Assembly (NCBI GenBank): GCA_900549195.1
Contig: URNK01000118.1
Span: forward strand, 1-5,503
Source: an uncultured Collinsella sp.
GTDB taxonomy: Bacteria; Actinomycetota; Coriobacteriia; Coriobacteriales; Coriobacteriaceae
Direction of reading: 5' to 3'
Length of the DNA stretch: 5,503 bases
The notes under the pieces are model-generated. The model was not told the DNA's origin. It did no database searches and was given only the letters and a program-made list of their open reading frames with translations. This document shows, in pieces, positions 1 to 4,307 of this stretch. Made by a program: the position numbers and the translations under genes. Position 1 is the stretch's first letter. Every line of letters begins with the position of its first letter.

Positions 1-1
1 C

Positions 2-220
2 AACCCGGCGGCCTACACGCACACGAGCGTGGCCATCTTGGATGCCCTCAAAGCCGTCGCCATCCCCGCCGTTGAGGTCCACATCAGCGCCGTCGAGACC
101 CGCGAGGACTTCCGCCAGGTGAGCTACGCCCGCCTGGCCTGCTTCGCCACCATCACCGGTGAGGGCCTGCAGGGCTACGCACATGCGCTAGAGCTGTTGA
201 GGGAACGACTCGAAAAGTAG
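2..220 (+). CDS. aroQ: Type II 3-dehydroquinate dehydratase, C-terminal part
   Basis: This is the last 72 codons of a gene cut by the left edge, ending at TAG 218-220. Type II dehydroquinase is a cytosolic homododecamer that removes water from 3-dehydroquinate to give 3-dehydroshikimate in the shikimate pathway. The visible part carries the family's active-site blocks: NPAAYTHTS at the very start (the Asn and His of the NPxAxTHTS motif), EVHIS (the substrate-binding His), REDFRQ (the RExFR motif) and a closing GLQGYAHAL helix. A full protein is about 145-150 residues, so roughly half is present. One deviation is visible: the usual Ser-Asn after EVH reads Ser-Ala (EVHISA). A GTG at 29 is an internal valine and not a start. 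A hairpin that could terminate transcription lies 35 bases after the stop. Identification is firm from the motifs. Confidence 0.93.
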   Translation, partial: NPAAYTHTSVAILDALKAVAIPAVEVHISAVETREDFRQVSYARLACFATITGEGLQGYAHALELLRERLEK

Positions 221-254
221 TCTCGCGCGCAAATCCATCAACCCCGATTCGCAC

Positions 255-313
255 GCCAGTAATGCCAGTGCCGCCAGCAGCAACCTCGCTACTGGCGGCA
301 CTTTATTACTGGC
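255..313 (+). terminator. Interrupted palindrome, probable aroQ terminator
   Basis: The inner perfect 11-bp stem AGTGCCGCCAG (267-277) pairs with CTGGCGGCACT (292-302) around a 14-base loop. The outer 9-bp stem GCCAGTAAT (255-263) pairs with ATTACTGGC (305-313), separated from the inner stem by a 3-against-2 internal bulge. A short T-rich run (TTTATT, 302-307) follows the inner stem, so it can serve as an intrinsic terminator for aroQ, whose stop is at 220. The T-tract is weak, and the outer arms are more extensive than a terminator needs. The right arm ends two bases before a TATAAT box, so the element could also act as an operator for the next gene. Confidence 0.6.
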
Positions 314-314
314 A

Positions 315-320
315 TATAAT
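315..320 (+). promoter_or_regulatory. -10 box of the DUF4869-like/P-loop operon
   Basis: A perfect TATAAT lies 32 bases upstream of the ATG at 352, predicting a transcription start near 327 and a leader of about 25 bases. No good -35 hexamer is present at 16-18 bp. That position (about 291-297, CTGGCG) falls inside the right arm of the palindrome, which suggests a weak or activator-dependent promoter, or one controlled by a protein bound to the palindrome. Confidence 0.5.
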
Positions 321-351
321 CGTTGCAGCCACAAAACGTCTGGAGACTCGC

Positions 352-801
352 ATGCTAAGCATCCATCTGGGAGATTACCCCGGTTCCATCTACGATACCG
401 AGACCTACTTTAGGAACTCATACTTGGACTCATGGTTCGAAGACCCTATGGCCGCACAGATCATTAAAAGCGTGGACGGATCAGAGCTCATCGGCCCCCA
501 CAACATCGTAAGCAAGCAGCTGGGCTCGATCACCCCACTCGAACTGTCCGGCGGCGTTAAGACGCTGCTGCTGGTGCGCAATCTACCAAACATGGTGTTC
601 AATGCATCCACTTGCGGAGATAACTGCGCCCGCTGGCTGCTCAAAATTGGCAAAGAGCAGGATGTGCTGGTGACCCTTTACCACATCATGAAATTTCCCT
701 GGAAGCGTTTTGAGATTCGCATCAATAACGACGGCCGCATCGTCAGGAACATGCAGGAGTTCGTCGGTGCCACCAATGATTTTCTGGATGTTGATGAGTA
801 A
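352..801 (+). CDS. DUF4869-like protein of unknown function
   Basis: This is a 149-residue soluble protein with no signal peptide or membrane segment. The start is ATG 352 because GGAG at 342-345 sits six bases upstream and a TATAAT box lies at 315-320. The reading frame stays open back to 262, but that stretch is palindrome and promoter and gives no sensible protein. From memory, the opening (MLSIHLGDYPGSIYDTETYF), the SGGVKTLLL block at 66-74 and the NASTCGDNCARWLLKI block at 84-99 resemble DUF4869, a family of about 150 residues in gut bacteria with no known function. Asn84, Cys88, Asp90 and Cys92 form the most striking polar cluster, although no catalytic motif is recognised. The stop TAA (799-801) overlaps the ATG of the next gene by one base, so the two proteins are probably made in linked amounts and act together. 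GC content is visibly lower than in aroQ. Confidence 0.8.
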   Translation: MLSIHLGDYPGSIYDTETYFRNSYLDSWFEDPMAAQIIKSVDGSELIGPHNIVSKQLGSITPLELSGGVKTLLLVRNLPNMVFNASTCGDNCARWLLKIGKEQDVLVTLYHIMKFPWKRFEIRINNDGRIVRNMQEFVGATNDFLDVDE

Positions 802-1802
802 TGAAAGGATCACACACCGTTGTCGTGGAGCGCGCAAAAGTCAAATACACGCTCACCTTTAAACGCAATATTTCCTTCATCCGCGGCAACAGCGGCACGG
901 GCAAAACGACGCTCATCTCGATGATTCGCGACTACAACGACCGAGGACCGGAAAGCGGCGTTGCACTCAGCTGCGACGTGCCTTGTGAAACGCTTTCCGG
1001 CAGACGCTGGGAGCGCGAGCTTTCGATCATCGAAGATTCAATCGTCTTTCTAGATGAGGGCAACGAGTTTATCTACTCAAAGGACTTCGCCAAAACCGTA
1101 AACGGCTCGTCCAACTATTTTGTTCTGATATCTCGTCGCGATGCCAACGAGCTCCCCTACAGCGTTGATGAGATCCTGAAGTTAGTCAACACGACGAGTA
1201 AAACAATCAATGGCCGCAAGAGCGACAGGCGCTTCTACTCGGTGACCAAGCCGCTATATGACCACACGGCAAGCATGCTGTATCAGGATCTAAATGTTGG
1301 ATTCGAGGTACCCGACGCCGTAGTTGTCGAGGATAGCAAATCTGGCTATCAATTCTACGACGCTCTTTGCAACCGGCTCGGAATCCCCTGCTATACCGCC
1401 ACCGGCGTAGCAAATCTAAAGCGGACAATTCACGAATGCCCCGAGCAAAACGTTCTTGCCATTGGAGACGGCGCAGCGTTTGGTCCCTACATCGAAAAGG
1501 TGCTCGGACAGCGCGTTTACAAGAACGTTCGCTTGTTCCTCCCGGAATCATTCGAGTGGACACTTCTGCAATCTGGCCTCATTCCCAGTAACGACATTCC
1601 AAAAATCCTCAAGGATCCTTCGAGCTATATCGAAAGCCGCGACTACCTAAGCTGGGAACGATTCTTCACCGACGTATTGATCAAGTACTCGGCAGACACT
1701 CGCTACGCCTACAGAAAGGCAAAGCTCAATGAGCAGTACCTGAGGCCGCAGGCGATGAATGCAGTTGCAAACGTCTTGCCCGAGTGCCTGAAGGCAGACT
1801 AG
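801..1802 (+). CDS. P-loop ATPase with Toprim-like C-terminal half
   Basis: This is a 333-residue soluble protein of unrecognised function. The N-terminal part is a compact P-loop NTPase: Walker A GNSGTGKTT (29-37), a strand ending in Walker B IVFLDE (81-86), and a sensor-like strand ending VLISRRD (108-114). There is no ABC signature, so it is not an SMC/RecF-type ATPase, and the whole NTPase core fits in about 130 residues. The C-terminal part (about 172-260) has a Toprim-like order: strand plus acid VVVED (174-178), helix, TATGVANL (199-206), strand plus acid VLAIGDGAAFG (218-228), then LPESFEWTLL (247-256), which recalls the ESFE/IENYLL-type segment of OLD and DUF4435 Toprims. The second Asp of DxD is replaced by Ala (DGA). 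The start is ATG 801, in a TAATG overlap with the previous stop; no clear Shine-Dalgarno precedes it, so coupled translation is likely. Homologues may carry the misleading name 'translation initiation factor 2'. The fold assignment of the C-terminal half is inference. Confidence 0.8.
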   Translation: MKGSHTVVVERAKVKYTLTFKRNISFIRGNSGTGKTTLISMIRDYNDRGPESGVALSCDVPCETLSGRRWERELSIIEDSIVFLDEGNEFIYSKDFAKTVNGSSNYFVLISRRDANELPYSVDEILKLVNTTSKTINGRKSDRRFYSVTKPLYDHTASMLYQDLNVGFEVPDAVVVEDSKSGYQFYDALCNRLGIPCYTATGVANLKRTIHECPEQNVLAIGDGAAFGPYIEKVLGQRVYKNVRLFLPESFEWTLLQSGLIPSNDIPKILKDPSSYIESRDYLSWERFFTDVLIKYSADTRYAYRKAKLNEQYLRPQAMNAVANVLPECLKAD

Positions 1803-1818
1803 ACAGACTAGATATAGT

Positions 1819-1849
1819 GGGGAGGGCCAAGTTGGTCCTCCCCGTTTTT
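1819..1849 (+). terminator. Intrinsic terminator of the two-gene cassette
   Basis: A 10-bp stem GGGGAGGGCC (1819-1828) pairs with GGTCCTCCCC (1834-1843), with one G-U pair and a five-base AAGTT loop. It is followed after one G by TTTTT (1845-1849). It begins 16 bases after the stop of the P-loop gene. There is no A-tract on its left side, so it should act only on the plus strand. It ends one base before the stop codon of the minus-strand acyltransferase remnant. Confidence 0.92.
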
Positions 1850-1850
1850 G

Positions 1851-2352
1851 TTACGCCTTCTTGATCACGTACACCAACCCTATGTCGCACCTGCGGCGCA
1901 CAATCGACGCAAAGAGCCACGATGCTGGCAGCGTCATAAGCAGAGGCATGGTCTGCCAAGGAATAAACCAATCGACCGCGTGGATTGCAAAGATGGCAAG
2001 ACTGGCCTGTCCGCAGAACACGAGCGCTCGCTCAAAGGACCCCAAAACCGGCACGTCTTTCAACTTCTCCAACGCCATCGAAACCCAGCACACGCAGTAG
2101 CTACCGGCAAGAGCGGCAACTGTCGCAACCAAAAACCCATCCACGCGGCGGCTCGAAAGCTCACCCCACTCAGCGCGGCAAGGACAAGCCAAGCAACACC
2201 GGCTCCAATAAACAGCAGAGGCTCGCTCACGCTCGGCTCCAGCCCCCTTAGGCGCGCCGTATAACCAATCCACATCAGCAGCACAACAGCAGCTCACGCC
2301 ACGGCTTCGGCCTAAACGTATACCCGGCAAGAATAAAGAACACCGGCATGTG
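1851..2352 (-). pseudogene. Decayed acyltransferase family 3 membrane protein
   Basis: The minus strand carries pieces of one membrane protein spread over three frames. The 5' piece (2352 down to about 2295) reads HMPVFFILAGYTF followed by RPKPWREL, matching the HMPLFFxxSGYxF motif of acyltransferase_3 / fucose 4-O-acetylase-like proteins. A frame change near 2288-2296 leads to VVLLMWIGYTARLRGLEP and a hydrophobic segment. A second change at the A-run 2131-2135 (five T on the coding strand, where six would restore frame) leads to GFLVATVAALAGSY. The last piece includes GQASLAIFAIHAVDW, the typical final GxxSLxIYxxH segment, and ends at TAA 1851-1853. The N-terminal first helix and the residues before HMP are missing, and the distance from HMP to the last motif is shorter than usual for the family, suggesting an internal deletion too. 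Such enzymes O-acetylate surface glycans, which fits the polysaccharide genes to the right. Loss of function is the likely reading; sequencing error could explain the frameshifts but not the missing N-terminus. Confidence 0.78.
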
Positions 2353-2384
2353 AAAAAGCCCAGACCACCAAGCGGTCTGGGCTT
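2353..2384 (-). terminator. Intrinsic terminator of tRNA-Arg
   Basis: Read on the minus strand, a perfect 11-bp stem AAGCCCAGACC (2384-2374) and GGTCTGGGCTT (2366-2356) encloses a seven-base loop. The right arm runs into three more T (2355-2353), giving TTTTT in all. It starts nine bases after the tRNA CCA end. The same bases are open in the frame of the acyltransferase remnant back to a TAA at 2385-2383 (…WWSGLF before HMP), so the terminator and the remnant join here. Confidence 0.88.
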
Positions 2385-2393
2385 AATAAACGA

Positions 2394-2470
2394 TGGTGCT
2401 CCATGGCGGATTCGAACCGTCGACCTTGGGATTAGAAGTCCCCTGCTCTATCCAACTGAGCTAATGGAGC
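2394..2470 (-). tRNA. tRNA-Arg (anticodon UCU)
   Basis: The minus strand from 2470 to 2394 folds as a 77-base tRNA with encoded CCA. The acceptor stem is GCTCCAT with ATGGAGC, discriminator A, then CCA (2396-2394). The D arm is GCTC/GAGC. The anticodon arm is GGGGA, loop CTTCTAA, TCCCA, giving anticodon TCT, which reads the arginine codon AGA and perhaps AGG. The variable loop is short, and the T arm is GACGG, TTCGAAT, CCGCC. Two stem positions do not pair: G-A at the base of the anticodon stem (27-43) and A-C as the second pair of the T stem (50-64). Everything else is canonical, so it is probably functional. The 3' end faces the acyltransferase remnant and the two-gene cassette. Confidence 0.95.
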
Positions 2471-2514
2471 AAATAACCGCACGCCCAGCCAAACAATTCG
2501 GCCAAGCGTAAGTA

Positions 2515-2520
2515 ATTATA
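2515..2520 (-). promoter_or_regulatory. Probable -10 box for tRNA-Arg
   Basis: The minus strand has a perfect TATAAT (2520 to 2515) in the 52-base gap between the exporter ATPase stop and the tRNA, predicting a start near 2508 and a leader of about 38 bases. The -35 position lies inside the end of the ATPase gene and is a poor match. No terminator is visible between the ATPase gene and the tRNA, so read-through from the exporter operon is also possible. Confidence 0.45.
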
Positions 2521-2522
2521 AC

Positions 2523-3290
2523 CTAGTTGAACTGCTCACGGTACGCCTTGCAGACCTCACTGACCGGGCCGTCCATGCGAAGGTCACCCTTCTCAATCCA
2601 AACGGCACGCTGGCAGATGCGCTCAACCTGCTCCATGGAGTGCGAAACGAACAGAACCGTCACTTCGCCGCTCTGGATAAAGTGCTGGATGCGGGCCTCG
2701 CACTTCTGCTGGAAGAACACATCACCGACGGACAACGTCTCGTCAACGATCAGAATATCGGGCTCGGTAATCGTCGCGATTGCAAAGGCGATACGCGCCA
2801 CCATGCCCGAGGAGAAGTTCTTGAGCGGCATATCGACAAAGTTCTGCAGCTCAGCGAATTCGATAATGCCGTCAAAGTTGGCATCGATGAACTCCTTGGT
2901 ATAGCCGAGCAGGGCGCCGTTCAGATAGATGTTCTCGCGGGCGGTCAGCTCGGGGTCAAAGCCAGCACCAAGCTCAATCAGCGGCGCGATGTTACCGTGC
3001 ACCTTAACGCTGCCCTCGCTTGGCTCAAGCACGCCAGCGATAATCTTGAGCATCGTAGACTTGCCGGAGCCATTGGTGCCGACCAGACCCACGACCTCGC
3101 CACGATGAATATCAAACGAGATATGCTTAAGCGCCCTAAACTCCTCAAAGAACAACTCATGCTTGGCAAGCTTGATGAAGTACTCCTTGAGGTTGGTCAG
3201 CGACTCGGACGCCATGTTAAAGATCATGGTGACGTCGTCGACCTCGACAGCCAGAGGCTGCTCGCTGTAATCAACAACAGATTCAGTCAT
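2523..3290 (-). CDS. Polysaccharide ABC exporter, ATP-binding subunit
   Basis: This is a 255-residue cytoplasmic ATPase of the Wzt/TagH/RfbE type that powers export of a lipid-linked surface polysaccharide or teichoic-acid-like polymer through the permease encoded just upstream. In order: the family-specific N-terminal insert NLKEYFIKL (33-41) before the core, Walker A GTNGSGKST (71-79), the Q-loop region LIELGAGF (104-111), signature FSSGM (159-163), Walker B DILIVDE (178-184), D-loop SVGD (187-190) and the switch His217 in FVSHS. All catalytic elements are intact. The protein stops soon after the nucleotide-binding domain, so it lacks the C-terminal glycan-binding domain of E. coli O9a Wzt; it should resemble exporters that do not check the chain end. 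The start is ATG 3290, seven bases after TAAGGAG; a GTG at 3293 is in frame but only four bases away. The Shine-Dalgarno overlaps the permease stop, so the two genes form an operon. The stop is TAG at 2525-2523. Confidence 0.93.
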   Translation of the reverse strand: MTESVVDYSEQPLAVEVDDVTMIFNMASESLTNLKEYFIKLAKHELFFEEFRALKHISFDIHRGEVVGLVGTNGSGKSTMLKIIAGVLEPSEGSVKVHGNIAPLIELGAGFDPELTARENIYLNGALLGYTKEFIDANFDGIIEFAELQNFVDMPLKNFSSGMVARIAFAIATITEPDILIVDETLSVGDVFFQQKCEARIQHFIQSGEVTVLFVSHSMEQVERICQRAVWIEKGDLRMDGPVSEVCKAYREQFN

Positions 3291-3297
3291 CACAGCA

Positions 3298-3304
3298 CTC
3301 CTTA
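3298..3304 (-). promoter_or_regulatory. Ribosome binding site overlapping the permease stop
   Basis: TAAGGAG on the minus strand contains both the permease stop codon TAA (3304-3302) and the Shine-Dalgarno of the ATPase gene. The seven-base gap favours ATG 3290 over GTG 3293. Confidence 0.85.
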
Positions 3305-4147
3305 GATGTAGAGGATAAATTTGCGCTCGGACTTATGGAACACGGTATAGCCAATAATAAGCGCAAGAACCGCCCAAGCGACGCACATACCAAACGTCAT
3401 AAGCGAGGGCGTAGTCTGGAACAGGAAGATATCGCGCATAAACTGCAGGTAGTTGAACATGGGGTTCGCATACATCAAGATACGCACGAGATGCGGCATT
3501 TGCGCAATATAGTCAGTCGTCCAGAAGATGGGCGTAATGTAAGTCCACGCCGTAATGACGACGCTCCACAGATGCATAACGTCGCGGAAGAAGACCGTAA
3601 GGGCAGAGAGCATCATGCCCAGGCCCATGCAGAAGCACATAAGCAGCAGCAGGCAAACCGGCAGCAGAATCAGGTGCCAAGAAGGCATAACGCGGAACCA
3701 CAGCATGACGATGGCGACGGCGACCAGCGAGAAGGCAAAGTTGACCAGCGAGAAGAGCACCTTCTGCACCGGGAAAACCCAGCGGTGCACCTTAACCTTC
3801 TTGAGCAGAGGGGCAGCGCCCACGATCGACGTCAGGGCCTGGTTAGTAGACTCAGACATGACGGCAAAGGTAATGTTACCCACGATCAAGTACAGCGGGT
3901 ACATCTCGGGCGTCATTGAGCCATTGCGGCCCTGGCCAAAAATCGTCGAGAACACGATGGCCATGACGATCATCATCAGCAGCGGGTTGAGCACCGACCA
4001 TGCGACGCCCAGAACGCTACGGCGATACTTGATCTTAAAATCCTTGGTAACCAGCTGACGAAGGATAAACGCGTCCTTCTCAAATTCGTTCTTAGCAAAC
4101 GTCGCAGGCAGACTGCGAGTTTCTTGTTGCTTTGTCTGATCCGACAC
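3302..4147 (-). CDS. Polysaccharide ABC exporter, permease subunit
   Basis: This is a 281-residue integral membrane protein of the ABC-2 permease family (Wzm/TagG/RfbD-permease type), the channel partner of the ATPase that follows. It begins with a cytoplasmic amphipathic segment (FILRQLVTKDFKIKYRR, 27-43), then the conserved RSVLGVAWSVLNPLL block (43-57). Six hydrophobic segments can be seen at roughly 50-70, 83-103, 125-150, 157-183, 192-212 and 252-271. SALTVFFRDVMHLW (181-194) and YANPMF (226-231) are typical family blocks. The length is normal for the family (about 260-290). The start is GTG 4147 because AAAGGAG (4162-4156) lies eight bases upstream; the frame is open to 4210, but the extra 21 residues have no ribosome site and cover the promoter. 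The substrate cannot be told from the sequence; the glycosyltransferase and rfbD nearby suggest a rhamnose-containing cell-wall glycan. Confidence 0.93.
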   Translation of the reverse strand: MSDQTKQQETRSLPATFAKNEFEKDAFILRQLVTKDFKIKYRRSVLGVAWSVLNPLLMMIVMAIVFSTIFGQGRNGSMTPEMYPLYLIVGNITFAVMSESTNQALTSIVGAAPLLKKVKVHRWVFPVQKVLFSLVNFAFSLVAVAIVMLWFRVMPSWHLILLPVCLLLLMCFCMGLGMMLSALTVFFRDVMHLWSVVITAWTYITPIFWTTDYIAQMPHLVRILMYANPMFNYLQFMRDIFLFQTTPSLMTFGMCVAWAVLALIIGYTVFHKSERKFILYI

Positions 4148-4155
4148 GGATGCAA

Positions 4156-4162
4156 CTCCTTT
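4156..4162 (-). promoter_or_regulatory. Ribosome binding site for the permease GTG start
   Basis: AAAGGAG on the minus strand is eight bases before GTG 4147-4145. It fixes the start of the permease gene well inside the longest open frame. Confidence 0.85.
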
Positions 4163-4186
4163 ACTCGTAATCGTTGACAAACGAAC

Positions 4187-4192
4187 AGTATA
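4187..4192 (-). promoter_or_regulatory. -10 box of the exporter operon
   Basis: TATACT on the minus strand (4192 to 4187) predicts a start near 4180 and a leader of about 33 bases before GTG 4147. No convincing -35 hexamer stands 16-18 bp upstream. The divergent glycosyltransferase promoter uses the identical -10 hexamer. Confidence 0.45.
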
Positions 4193-4248
4193 GACCCGAC
4201 GGCCATGCAAACGATTCGCGCAACAAAACTGGAGAACTAACCCACATC

Positions 4249-4277
4249 TTAGGATGCCAGGCCCAAACGGCTATACT
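4249..4277 (+). promoter_or_regulatory. Promoter of the glycosyltransferase gene
   Basis: TATACT (4272-4277) is preceded by TTAGGA (4249-4254) at 17 bp. The -35 matches the TTGACA consensus at three positions. The predicted start near 4284 gives a leader of about 24 bases before GTG 4308. It is divergent from the exporter promoter, with about 80 bases between the two -10 boxes. Confidence 0.5.
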
Positions 4278-4295
4278 TTCTAGGATTGAATGTAT

Positions 4296-4301
4296 AAGGA
4301 G
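4296..4301 (+). promoter_or_regulatory. Ribosome binding site for the glycosyltransferase GTG start
   Basis: AAGGAG lies six bases before GTG 4308 and supports that start, which places the first strand of the catalytic domain at residue 6 as expected for this family. Confidence 0.88.
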
Positions 4302-4307
4302 CATTAA

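Noticed and set aside
255..313. The nested repeats as part of a CRISPR array
   Set aside because: There are only two inverted arms, with no regularly spaced direct repeats and no spacers.
221..350. Attachment-site copy of the tRNA-Arg 3' end near aroQ
   Set aside because: No stretch longer than about six bases matches the tRNA 3' end here.
262..351. Thirty extra codons in front of the DUF4869-like protein, from an ATG at 262
   Set aside because: They lie within the palindrome and promoter, have no ribosome site, and the ATG at 352 has GGAG at the right distance and gives the expected N-terminus.
1207..1591. Arginine-rich frames on both strands within the P-loop gene
   Set aside because: They have low-complexity, shadow-like composition, no start signals, and lie inside a well-supported gene.
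1848..2264. Plus-strand open frames opposite the acyltransferase remnant
   Set aside because: They are arginine-, proline- and serine-rich translations of the antisense strand with no motif; the minus strand has clear acyltransferase segments.
2640..3305. Long plus-strand frame opposite the exporter ATPase
   Set aside because: It is an antisense shadow caused by the codon bias of the ATPase gene, which has all ABC motifs intact.
4174..4194. TTGACA followed by TATAGA on the plus strand as a promoter
   Set aside because: The spacing is only nine bases, too short for a sigma-70 type promoter, and nothing good lies at 17 bp.
4148..4210. N-terminal extension of the exporter permease from 4210
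   Set aside because: It covers the -10 box and the AAAGGAG site, and GTG 4147 gives a normal family length.
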